Shown here: positions 1-10,367 of the stretch, in pieces | Layout: every line of letters starts with the position of its first letter | Numbering within the stretch: position 1 is the first letter of the stretch | From: Conidiobolus incongruus B7586 | Lineage: Eukaryota; Entomophthoromycota; Entomophthoromycetes; Entomophthorales; Conidiobolaceae | Direction of reading: 5' to 3' | DNA length: 26,224 nt | Assembly (NCBI GenBank): GCA_000697335.1 | Contig: JNEM01009117.1 | Span: 1 to 26,224 of the forward strand | Position numbers and translations under genes: made by a program | The notes under the pieces: model-generated | Database searches by the model: none | The model's input: only the letters and a program-made list of their open reading frames with translations | Told to the model about the DNA's origin: nothing

Positions 1-1866
1 AAATTAATAAGTATATTAATAATTAAATTATATAAGAAATTCTAGAATTATATTTATATAGATTTAAATAAAATTTATTAAACAAAATAAAAAAAATACC
101 CTTAGTGTATATTAATCATTTATAATAGTTTTTATATAAATAGGATTTATGATAATTATAGAGATTTATATAAAATAAAAATATAATCAATCTTTTAAAT
201 GTCCTTAATGATTTGGAAAATAAATCAAGGCATTATTATATCTATAAATATATTTTCTTTATTATTTAATAATTAATTATACTAGTCTTTTAGGATTAAT
301 ATTAAGGCTGATCCCTCCCTGGAGTATTTGGAAATAATATAAGACTTAGACAAAAATAATCAAATTTAATCAACTTTGAACAAATTTGATTATATATAAT
401 AATAAAGGAAATTAATAATCTATATTTTATAAATAAAAAATTATTAATTGATGTTAATTACCAAATATAAAAATTAATTTCCTTATGCCAAATTTTGAAC
501 ACCAGAACTCATTAATTATTAAGATTACATTTGAATAATAATCAAAGGAAATTAAAAAATTAAAATTATATCATATTAGTAAGTGATATATTAACTAATA
601 AGTTATGAGAGTATATAGGTCTAACAACTCTATTTATCATTATTTTACTACTCTAAATAATAAATAATTAAAAATCAAACTAAAAATTCATTTAGATATC
701 AAATTAATTCACCATATATATTATTAATTTTTATCTTTTAAATATAATTTAAAAAATTTTTTGAGTATGAATCTGTATAAAATAAAATAACTAAATTTGT
801 CTTTAATTCAACACCAAGTTATATGATTATTTTCAAATATACAGATTTTGATTAAATGTCTGATAAAAATATTAAAATCAGTATAATTTATATTCTCTTA
901 GTTTATAAACATTTAAAGCCATTTTCAATCAAACATATTAGATTTGTGTTTTTGCTATCATAATTCAATTCAGATGTTTAGTTATAAGAATAAATTTTAA
1001 CAGTGCCTGATTTTATAATCACTTTTTGCTTATATCATCCAATTCTTTAAATTTGTTTGTAAATGATTAAAGTTTAAAGAACTCAGTATTAAATATTTTA
1101 TTATAATATCGCTATTTAAATTCGTAACCACAGCTTGTTTAATATATTTTTGAATTTATTATATAATTATTACATAATTTGATATGTTTCAAATATTTTC
1201 AAATTTATTATTCGGTGAAATAGATATGGAATGATGAATTAGTACAAAAGATTTATTAATTTGTGGTTAATTAATTAAATTCCAAACAATTTATTTGAGA
1301 ATTAAAGATATAAATAGTGTTAAATTTTAAATATCAATAGTTTTAAGTATATGATCATAATGAAACATTGTAAAGATAACAAATAATAAATTTTCATTGT
1401 TTGTGTATTTGATATATACTATATATATTATCATTTTATTTTATAACTCCGATAGATATTATTTTTGAATTTAAAGATTGTAAGTCTTGAATGAAGAATA
1501 GTATAATTATCAATATTTAAATAAATATTTTATTACCAATATTTCAATATATAAATCAATTAATAGATAGATTTATATATTGATACAATCACTATTAGAA
1601 TATATTTTTTTATTGTTTGAATTGGGTTGATGGGTAAATTTTGTAAAGGCAATAGTCAAGAAATATAAAAAATAAAATTTGTATATAATGTGAATTGGAA
1701 AGAAATAGAATTTAAAGGAATATATATAGGCTGGATATTTGAAGTGATAAAATGTTTAAAATATTGTAGAATATAGAAGAATAGTGTTGTATGATGTAAA
1801 AGTGTTAATATACAGAAGTTAAAACTAAACCAATATACTTTAAAAATATTCACCAAATCTTGGTAA
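1..1866. other. AT-rich intergenic DNA, no gene recognised
   Basis: This stretch is dominated by A/T words and stop-rich in all frames. The only open frame of note, on the minus strand at 1656-1856, is made of Phe/Ile/Leu/Tyr codons from A/T-rich sequence and matches nothing I know. A short less AT-rich island near 305-330 has no reading frame or fold I can name. Confidence 0.6.
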
Positions 1867-1938
1867 GGCTCGATGGTTTAGTGGTATAATTCTCCCTTAG
1901 GGTGGGAGAGGTCCTGGGTTCGATTCCCAGTCGAGCCC
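1867..1938 (+). tRNA. tRNA-Pro (anticodon AGG)
   Basis: A complete 72-nt cloverleaf can be drawn. The acceptor stem GGCTCGA (1867-1873) pairs with TCGAGCC (1931-1937), with discriminator C at 1938. The anticodon stem CTCCC/GGGAG (1892-1896/1904-1908) encloses the loop TTAGGGT, giving anticodon AGG at 1899-1901 followed by G37, as is usual for tRNA-Pro. The T stem CTGGG/CCCAG closes the loop TTCGATT. There is no intron and CCA is not encoded, as in eukaryotes. Internal pol III promoter boxes are present: A box TGGTTTAGTGG at 1874-1884 and B box GGTTCGATTCC at 1917-1927. A34 would be expected to be edited to inosine, so that the tRNA reads CCU, CCC and CCA. The sequence strongly resembles the common eukaryotic tRNA-Pro. 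Confidence 0.97.
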
Positions 1939-1946
1939 TAATAAAA

Positions 1947-1952
1947 TTTTTT
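1947..1952 (+). terminator. RNA polymerase III T-run terminator of tRNA-Pro
   Basis: A run of six T residues begins 9 nt after the discriminator base. This is the usual position and form of a pol III terminator. T-runs are common in this AT-rich DNA, so the call rests on position. Confidence 0.7.
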
Positions 1953-2365
1953 AAATATCATTTCTTTATCTTTGAATCTCAAAATTATTCTTCAATTAAT
2001 CAATTATTTAGAAATCAATTAATAGTTAATAACAATATCGAGAATCCAAAACTTTTTTGAATAATATAAAATAATGCAATTTAAATTATTTATAATATAT
2101 TTTGATATAATTGATTAATATAATCTAATAAATAATTAATGCAAGTTGATTAGATATTTTTATGTTTAATATTAATTATTTTTTCTCAAAAATTTTTGTA
2201 AAAATAATTTACTCACTGATTTTCCCTTGAGGTTTGGATAATGTAAATTGGACAAAATGCATTCCAAGTTGAAAGCAATAAATTTTTATAGATAGATTTA
2301 TTTTTTAAAATTCTTGTAAAATATGTATAAAATAATATAATATATTTAGTTTATATTAATTATAT

Positions 2366-2730
2366 GAGAAATCCTGATCTAATAAAATAATACAGTCAGT
2401 TATATTCCAATACCAAAAGCGTATTGAGTTTTTAATGTACCTATATTATTATTTTGATACTGTCCAAGTATTGGATAAAAATCAGGAATTAGGATCAGGT
2501 TTGGACGATAATGGTTATGTTCTTAAATGGATATTTCAATTGATAAATGCTCTATCTTAGTCTACTTAAATAATTCCCTACGAATATATGCATATGTTAA
2601 AATAATATATTTTAACAATTTCGGCTCAGATCAAATTATGAAATATCCATCATTTCAAATATTTTGGGTATTCTCGGACATCAGCCTGTTTAGCTTTGGA
2701 ATTGGTGTTCAAAAATTTATATTTTAGGGA
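2366..2730 (+). pseudogene. Decayed protein-coding relic, possibly a protein kinase fragment
   Basis: Sequence of better complexity than its surroundings contains an open stretch (about 2372-2554) reading RIEFLMYLYYYFD, then LDDNGYVLKWIFQLINALS, then a stop. In another frame (from about 2563) it continues as YLNNSLRIYAYVKIIYFNN, and near the end as SDISLFSFGIGVQKFIF. The order resembles a protein kinase: the hinge/alpha-D region, an alpha-E helix like 'F.QLLNALSYLH', a ruined catalytic loop where HRDxKPxN is expected, and an alpha-F like 'SDIWSFGxxxxE'. Frames change, stops interrupt it, and the catalytic Asp/Asn are not present. There is no identifiable start and no N-lobe. The kinase identity is inference from pattern only; it may be a relic of some other gene. 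Confidence 0.35.
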
Positions 2731-3737
2731 ATTAATTATATTATATTGATTAATAAAATATTATATTTTTTTAGTCAAAATCGAAGTCTGATTTAATATC
2801 AAAGACTAAATATATTTATTAAATTTCGAAGATCTATAAATAATATCAGCTAAAATTAATTTTATGTCAATTATTCATCAAGTCATATTATACATTTTTG
2901 CTATTTTCAATTTTTTTATAGATTAAACCTAAGATCATTAATATATTCAATATATAATGGTAACATATTGGTATCATTTCAATTTGAAGTTTGTTCTACT
3001 GATATTAATTTAGATAATCAAGTCGATTCTCATACAGTAATATTGAGTTATGAAGTATTATTTATTCATTCGGAATTCCAACTAACCAATCATATCCCCA
3101 AATTCGATACTTTTATAAATAATAAAATATTTATATCAAACCCTTCTACTTCTACTAACGACCTTTCACCAAAGACCTAAGAACGTTGCAATTCCTAGAA
3201 ATCTGGTAGGATTGTTCAAATTTCAAATGAAAATTTTTTTTGAAATATTGGGACGATATTTGCCTAAATTTGGAAATTTGGATAAAGTGATGAATTATAT
3301 TCAAATAAATAAATTTATTATGACTTTGATATAGTAAATAATATTAATAGAATATATGTTATGATGTAGGATTAACTTGTATATTAAATGTTTGTATAAT
3401 TATGAATTAGATTTGAGATAATTGAAAAATATTTAATAAAATAATATGAAATAAAAATAATAAAACTTGAATTAAATTCAATTTTTGAGTTGATATTATC
3501 CTCATTCTTAATATAATTGATATTTGAAATGCATTCTCAAAATGTTATTTGATAGAAATAAAAAAATTAAATTGATTCAAATTGTTGAAAAACCAGATTG
3601 ATTGTTAGAGAAAATTTAGAAGTATAAATTAAATCCAATCCCATCAATTGTCAGTAATCCACTGTGATTAAACTACTAACTCTTTAGTATTTCAACTGTC
3701 TGCATTTATTATATTCAGTTGATTTTTCATATTCATA
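2731..3737. other. Intergenic DNA upstream of the transporter gene
   Basis: An open frame of about 70 codons at 2968-3180 (+) has slightly more complex composition (Ser/Thr/Asp/Asn-containing) than the A/T-rich background. It could be a further worn coding remnant, but I recognise no domain. The 3181-3737 part shows no reading frame and probably holds the promoter and 5' leader of the gene at 3738. Confidence 0.4.
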
Positions 3738-4887
3738 ATGGGTTTTAAGGATAATAAACTTCTTTACATTGTAACAGTTGTTCTATTCGGTCAATTGCTG
3801 TCACTATGTATTACTGGTACCAATGTTACTACCCAATTGCTGACCACTTCCCTTGGAGAAAAAGCTATCCCTATGACTCAGAGTTTTTTTACCTATGTGT
3901 TTTTAGCTGTTATTTATGTACCTATCGCTATTTATAAAAAAGGGTTGAGACATTTTTGCCAAACTATTAAACAAAAATGGTACTTAAGTAAGTGAACTAA
4001 TATCTCATGAGTGCAATATTTATTTATACTTTATCTAGTTATATTCTGGGCGCTTATGGACGTTGAAGGCAATTACTTTGTGGTGAAAGGTTTCGGTCAG
4101 ACTAATATGATCAGTGCGATGTTGATCTCTTCATGGTCTACACCCGCATGTGTTATTTTAAGTTATTTCTTTTTAAAGTTAAGATACCGTTGGACTCACC
4201 TCTTTGGTATCGTTTTAGCTTTAGTAGGTTTAGGTTTATTAGTTTATTCCGATTATCTCACTTCCAAAAACTGGGATGGTATTTATTCCCAATATATATT
4301 TAAAGATTCAAATACTAATTATTATGTAGGAAAAAATTATTTATTAGGAGATTTATTCTGCGTTATTGGAGCTACATTTTACGCTTTTTCCAATGTTATT
4401 CAAGAATTTTTCGCTCGCCAAATAGAATTTTATGAAGTTATCGCTCTGCTAGGCTTATTCGGTCTACCTATCAGTGGTATTCAATTGGGAGCTTTGGAAA
4501 ATTCCGAGTGGCACGAACTGACCTTTGAAAATATGTCAAGTAACTACTCTATATTTAATTTTATTATATATTTATATATTAACGCTGATTTTAATTGTAG
4601 TTACTTATATTGCTATATTCACCATTATAATGGTCCTACTGTACAGTTTGACACCTATATTGATGAAACTTACTAGTGCTACATTCTTCAATATTTCTTT
4701 ATTAACCTCCGATTTCTATACTTTAGTCATCGGTATTTTCGCCTTCAAGGTCGAGACTCACGAGCTTTACTATGGAGCTTTCACTCTTGTAGTAGTAGGT
4801 TTATTTATATTTAATATTTTACCAACATACAAAAAGGAAGATCATATGAATGTTAATAATGATGTAGAATCTCAATTTGAAAAATGA
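3738..4887 (+). CDS. SLC35F1/F2-like (DUF914) multi-spanning solute transporter
   Basis: The exons are 3738-3987, 4039-4539 and 4601-4887, encoding about 345 residues. Both introns are GT-AG (GTAAGT and GTAACT donors) and phase 1. The protein has ten hydrophobic segments, as expected for the drug/metabolite transporter superfamily. Family landmarks include the early GTNVTTQLL segment, LMDVEGNYFVVK (DVExNY in SLC35F proteins), GDLFCVIGATFYAFSNVIQE, and LTPILMKLTSATFFNISLLTSDFY near the end. These match SLC35F1/F2 in order and spacing. The substrate is not established for most of the family; the protein should sit in an internal or plasma membrane. The C-tail is short, charged and Asn-rich. The ATG at 3738 opens directly into TM1, so the long cytosolic N-tail of animal members is absent. 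The extent of the first intron is the uncertain part. Confidence 0.88.
3988..4038 (+). other. Intron 1 of the SLC35F-like gene (51 nt; a 24-nt alternative exists)
   Basis: The donor is GTAAGT at 3988. Two in-frame acceptors exist: TGAG at 4011 (24-nt intron) and TATCTAG at 4038 (51 nt). The 51-nt choice matches the length of other introns here and gives 13 residues from the exon-1 Trp to DVE, the same spacing I recall for animal SLC35F proteins. The 24-nt choice would insert nine residues. Confidence 0.7.
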
Positions 4888-5640
4888 TTTAACATATAGA
4901 ATTCATGGGTATTATTGAAAATAAATAATATTATATATTTACTATTACCTACGATAATTGCCAATTCGTTATCATATATAATATTCTGAATATGTTCTGA
5001 TTTTAATTCACGAGTTTTCAGTAGTATCTTTTTTACAATTTGTGCAGTGGTAATATTTTATAGTAATGAGGATTTTAGGTTGAGAAGAAATTCATCGAAA
5101 TAGAAACCACAAATTAATAAAATTTATTCATAATCTAGATTTTTAAAATTTAAGCATAATAAAATATATTATACATAATTAAGATTTATTTATTAATTTA
5201 ATAGTACTAATAATGAAATAGCAATTTTTATTTTAAACATATTTGACTGAAAGTATGAGTGGTGATAATAATTTTATTAAATTTTAACATAAAAAGATAT
5301 TCGAATATTATACAATTTTTACATTCAATACTAGCTATTTACTATTTGATATTTAATAATTTGATTATATTTTGCAGTAATAAATATAGCTATTACTGAA
5401 AATTAACTTCAAGTGCTTTGATTAGACAAATACATATATTTTTGAACTGTATTTTCTAAATCATAATATTAACATTATTATTTATTCATTTTAATAAAAA
5501 TTATATACTCTAGTTATTAAAAAACTAGATTTTTAAAAATATAGATTAAATTTATAATTTCATGTTATTAATTAAGCTAAATACACTATATCTAATGGAA
5601 ATTGAGCATAATAATACAAACTAAATGATTGACGCTTATT
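4888..5640. other. Intergenic DNA between convergent genes
   Basis: This interval must contain the 3' ends of both the transporter (+) and the TPR-hydrolase gene (-). It is A/T-rich with many AATAAA-like words, so no poly(A) signal can be singled out. No gene is seen. Confidence 0.6.
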
Positions 5641-7138
5641 TTAAACATGATGAATGCCAGAATCGAAAGTAGCTGTGCCTGAAGAATGGTCGGTGGATAG
5701 ACTGGATTGTTTTTTGCGGATCCACTCGTCATAAGCTTGCTCTTTCAGTACGCCGATTTCTTTCTCTTGGTGAATGGTCGTCCAGTCACCACCGTAGTTG
5801 TGGCCAGGTAGAACTACCACAAAATCTGGGAGATTCCGTAATTTTTGCAAAGTATCATACATCTGTTTAGGGTTGGCCCCTGGTAAATCTAATCTGCCGC
5901 AGTTGCCAATGAACAGAGTGTCGCCCGAAAGTAGGCGTTTACCGTTGACAAGAATACATTGACTCCCGGAGGTATGTCCAGGTGTGTGAATGAATTTTAA
6001 ATGTGTTCTCGTCCCAAGCGTGAGTTCCAAATCGTCCGTTGAAGGGTAAATTTGGTCGTGCGAGATATTTGGATTTGATTCTTTGAGATAGGGTATATCA
6101 TTGACATGGATATATGCTTTGATATGGGGGTATTTTTTCAACATCGTTGCAAGTCCGCTAACCTTAATTCGAAATTGATCAAATGGAGGTGGTGGAATAC
6201 CTCCAACGTGGTCGAAGTGATAATGCGTCACAATGATCCCTATTAGTGTTAGGTTATGCTTTTTAATTATTTTTATAATGCCAGAAGTATCCCAACAAGC
6301 ATCCACTACCATACACTGTCTAGAATCAGTATCAGCTATTATGTAAATAAAATTTCTCATTTCAATTGCAAACTGGTTGATTTTGTTCTGGATAGGGTTA
6401 AGTCTTTTCGATATGGCAATATCTCTTCCAGGTAATAATTGTATTACAGAAAGCCCTGGAATATCAATTAATTTGGAATTGAAGGATTGTTTAGAATTCA
6501 GTATTAATAATAATAAAAGATTTGAATTTACCCATAGTTTGATTCTCTTTTAATAAGCAAGTCCTTAATAAACATCTCCTAAAATCGTGATTTGAAGGGT
6601 CCTAATTATATTATATTAAAAATGTTGATTAACAAAATTGAAATTAAAATAAGTACCAATTTGACTGCTGTTTCATAAGCATATAAAGCTTCATCATATT
6701 TTGATTGTGCACAAAGTGCTTCAGCTCTTCTGTAATGACCCTAATTAATTGGTTAATATTAAGATTCTATAGTTAATATGAAAGATATTAAAAGAAAAAT
6801 AATAACAATAACTATTTAACAAAATATCAAAAAAATATCCAAAGACATACTTTGCCCCAATAAGGTCTCAACCCACAACACTTCTCAGCATCCTTCTTCG
6901 CATTTTCAAAATCTTTCAACATAAAGTAAGAAGCTGACCTATTACTCAACAAAAGAGCTATAAAATCCATCGCCCTGCGACTGTCGGAGAAGGGTTTAGC
7001 TTGGTCCAAACCTTTAGAATATTCGATAATAGCACTATTATAATTACACTTTTCGAAGAGTTCATTAGCTTTACAAGCTATTTTATATAGTTGGTCATTA
7101 GGTGCTAATGGTTGAAATGGCGGGATTTTGGGCGGCAT
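5641..7138 (-). CDS. TPR domain fused to a metallo-beta-lactamase-fold (glyoxalase II-like) hydrolase
   Basis: Four exons read 7138-6851, 6740-6657, 6601-6532 and 6455-5641, giving 418 residues with all junctions in frame. Introns are 110, 55 and 76 nt with donors GTATGT, GTACTT and GTAAAT and acceptors TTAG, TTAG and CCAG. Residues 1-15 are Pro-rich; three TPR motifs cover about 16-125, including LLSNRSASY and WGK|GHYRRAEAL. Residues about 149-418 are the MBL domain, entered at LSVIQLLPGRD. Metal ligands are present: THYHFDH (H225, H227, D229, H230), HTPGH (H308), SGD (D326) and GH (H366). The fold and motifs fit the hydroxyacylglutathione hydrolase/PNKD-like family of thioester hydrolases; the substrate is not shown. 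The TPR carries most Hsp70/Hsp90-tail clamp residues. An ORF-only view would call two genes, with a false start at residue 180 (MRNF). Confidence 0.82.
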
Positions 7139-8327
7139 TAAAAATTATAGTTTATTATATTTATATGAATAACAGTTAGTATCAATAAGTAATGATAATA
7201 GTATAATAATAAAGATTATAAGCAATTTCTTAATTATTTACAAATATTAAATGTAAAAAAGAGTAAGTATTATTATTATTATCTTATCAATAAAATTTTA
7301 GAATTCATAACAGTACTTGATTTATTCATTTGACGAATTTCAATTTTATAGGTTAGGAAAAATCCTATTTCCCAATTCAGGAATTAATAATTTAAAGAAT
7401 TGTGAAAGCTTTGCTAAAATGAATATTTATTTTTGAACTCTTAGGCTAAAAAATATCATATAATTTCAAAATAATTGTTATTTGATATTAATATTATAGT
7501 ACTTTAATATAGGTATTATATTATAAAATTTTATTATTTAAATAATAATTTAACAATTCTAACTCATAAAGGGGTAGTAAAAATTTGAAAATTTAAAAAT
7601 GTTATGATCATCTGATACATTAACATATTTTGTTAAATTGTTAAAAATAATATATCAAACTCTCAAATTTATCATCAATAACATATAAAATTATATAAAG
7701 AAATATTTAAATATGAATTTCTTTTATGAGTGTTATATAATATTTAGCCAATACAACCAATTTCGACTAATCTTAAAAGAGGTATATTGGCATATCTAAA
7801 TATTATAAAATGAATACAAAAGGTGTTTTTAATTACAAGCATTTGTAAATAATTTCTCTAATGCAAAACTTTATTTTATATATCATTTATTCTTAATAAG
7901 GAAAAAGTGATCCATGATTAATGGTTGAATTCAAGATTTATTCTTGCTTTAATATATACTCTTGGCATATTTTTATATTATATTTCGTTTCAATAGTTTA
8001 TTTAACTCCGAATAAATCTTAAAAACTTATCAAATAATATAAGATTTTATATTTGTATATAAAATTGATCAAATAATCCTTACAATTCAATATTGATATT
8101 GCTCAGAAAACATATCTACAAACATATATGGAAAAAAAATTAGGAATTATAAATCCCATAATTTGAAATAAGGATTTAAGTGTTTAAATGTAATAACAAC
8201 TTTCTAATTCCAATATAATTTGGATTTAAATCTTAATTTTTTCTTATTATTCAAATAAAATTGATTATATAATAAATTCAAAATATTTAAATTCAAACTG
8301 CGTAATAATTTATTAAAAATTCCTATA
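7139..8327. other. Intergenic DNA between divergent genes
   Basis: The promoters of the TPR-hydrolase gene (-) and the SRA gene (+) should both lie in this interval. It is almost pure A/T with a short (TTA)n-like run near 7270-7282. No reading frame, RNA gene or recognisable regulatory motif stands out. Confidence 0.6.
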
Positions 8328-9685
8328 ATGAATTTAACTTGTGTTCATTGTCCGGAACCAATTATTTCTCTAGATGATGCTATACGTTGTAAAAATTGTA
8401 AAAATTATGTTCATAACCACTGTTTTCAAAGCTTAAATCCTAAAACTATTTCTCAAGATATGACCTTTTATTGTCACTCATGCTATAAAGAATATTTAAT
8501 GTGTAATGAGTTACCTTCCAAATTTTCAAATTCACTTAGAACGAAAGTTTTAAATAATATTTCAATTAAAAGAGCCCAGTCGAGTAATTTTTATACTTTT
8601 TTGAAACTTTTATTAACTCATTTATTTTCTATGTATTTTTTATAGATGCCATTATTGATTTAGATGATGATTTCCCAAATCCTTCCAAATTGCAGAAGCA
8701 TGAGAAATCTTCTACAGGGACCATTTATGAAAATACAACCCAAATTCCAATTTCAAGTTCTGGTATTTATCGCACTCTTTATATTCAAAAGTTAAACTTC
8801 TCTAATCTATATCTTATAGTTTCTAACTCTGAAACTCAAAGCAAATCACCCAATTATAGCTCATTCAATACAGCACACTATGTTCATGATTTAGCCGATA
8901 AATCTATTGTGCTTAAGAAAGATTGTAGTACTCCACCCTCATCTTTGACTAATGTTGATGATATTAATGTTGTGGATTTACATTCAGATAGCGCCGATGA
9001 AATATGCCCGGATATCGACCCAACCAATCAATCCACTCCTACTCAAACAGTAAATTCTCCAGCAACTAGCGCTCAGATTGTGCCAAAAGTGCCTAGAGCC
9101 AAATTTATTGAGCACTTGTTTGGAAAAATCAATGGGATCCCAGTTGGAGCTTGTTTTGTATCCAGAATGGATTTACATAAATTTCGCTTACATCTCCCTG
9201 TCCAAGCTGGTATCCATGGCAATTCTAGTAATGGTGCCTATTCTATCGTCCTCTCTGGTCAATATGATGACAAAGATAAAGGAGATCGATTCACCTACGT
9301 TGGAGCAGGAGGTCTCGATCCTAAGACGAAAACCGTAAGTAGTGATCAAAAATTTCAAGGTACTAATTTGGCTCTAGCGCTCAACTGCGATGGCTTCGTT
9401 TGCGAACTGGGATCTGAAGCTGTAAACTGGCGTGAGAGTGTTCCCGTCAGAGTAATTCGATCATATAAGCTCAATTCCAAATATGCTCCAGCTCAAGGCT
9501 ATCGTTACGATGGACTTTATAAACTCCACTACTACTACCCAGACTCAAGCAGCGGTGTCTTACAGTATAAATATAAATTTAGAAGGGACGATGATGAGCC
9601 AGCCCCCTGGACTGAAGAAGGTCAACAGAGAATTCAAGAATTAGGTCTTGAGACACCTGTAAGCTACAGAGACCAGCAATATTAA
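8328..9685 (+). CDS. PHD-like zinc finger and SRA-YDG domain protein (methyl-DNA reader type)
   Basis: The exons are 8328-8583, 8646-8762 and 8820-9685, giving 412 residues. The second intron is stopless and could be retained, giving 431. The N-terminus holds a C4HC3 finger: C5, C8, C21, C24, H29, C32, C49, C52. A Ser/Thr/Asp-rich linker follows. Residues about 218-400 are an SRA domain closely following UHRF1, with FGKINGIPVG, AGIHGNSSNGAYSIVLSG, FTYVGAGG, NLALALNC, NSKYAPAQGYRYDGLY and RRDDDEPAPWT. Pocket residues equivalent to UHRF1 Y466, D469 and Y478 appear as Y273, D275 and Y284, but the following Thr is Val (V285). The finger loop after GGLD is shorter than in UHRF1 and lacks NKR. There is no RING, ubiquitin-like or SET domain. 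The likely role is binding 5-methylcytosine in chromatin; strand specificity cannot be read from sequence. Confidence 0.88.
8763..8819 (+). other. Probable in-frame 57-nt intron in the SRA gene
   Basis: GTATTT at the 5' side, a TCTCTAAT branch-like motif and TTATAG at the 3' side bound 57 nt with no stop. The 19 codons it would encode are hydrophobic and unlike the acidic Ser/Thr linker on either side, which supports splicing. Splicing joins ...SSS to VSNSETQS. Confidence 0.65.
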
Positions 9686-10367
9686 TTGTATCAAATTTGC
9701 TTTTATTTTTATTATGCTATTAGCTTAAATAATTAGTAACCTTATGTAAATTTTTTATTTAAACTACAACTTTCAATAAAGTATATATTTACTAGTATAT
9801 AGCATAAATGATACCCTTCACTCTAAATATAGTGAACAATGATATCCATTTGCAAAATTGTCTAAACTGGAAATATTTTAGATTATTGATAATTAATTTG
9901 CTGTCATCATTCTAATTATTCTAGATATTTACATCTTAATACAATTCGAAATCCATATATACTTTAAATTTAACCACAATTTGAAAGTTATAGATCGGTG
10001 TTATAAAATAATTAATTGATAGAAATACACAATATAATGATACAATTTTTGAATTTGAAATATTATTAGTTGAATAATTTTACAATTTAAAGTCTAACAT
10101 AATTATCTAAAAATTTAGATATTTTAAATTTCATTAATTAATATTAGAGTATAATAATACTACAAGAATAAGTATTATTGATAAAATTTGTTTTATTATA
10201 TCTGTGAGATTTATTTTCTATGTTATCATTTATTTAAAATCACAATCAACTATAAAGTATTAGTACAATTAGATGAAAACATTTGAAACAAGTATTTTTT
10301 ATTCCAATGATTGCATCTGGTAATAGCAGTAAAATTAAAAATTTCAAAACATAAAAAAACTGCATGA
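9686..10367. other. Intergenic DNA between convergent genes
   Basis: No gene is seen. An AATAAA at 9775-9780, about 90 nt past the SRA stop, could be that gene's poly(A) signal, but such words are frequent by chance here. Confidence 0.5.

Noticed and set aside
1656-1856. Minus-strand open frame of 66 codons just before the tRNA
   Set aside because: It is composed almost only of residues from A/T-rich codons, has no similarity I can see, and abuts the tRNA promoter region.
5641-6360. A stand-alone 239-residue MBL hydrolase starting at MRNF
   Set aside because: The frame continues upstream with family-typical sequence (LSVIQLLPGRD) and joins by consensus splice sites to the TPR exons.
9078-9338. 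86-codon frame overlapping the SRA domain
   Set aside because: It lies in an alternative frame of strongly conserved SRA coding sequence.
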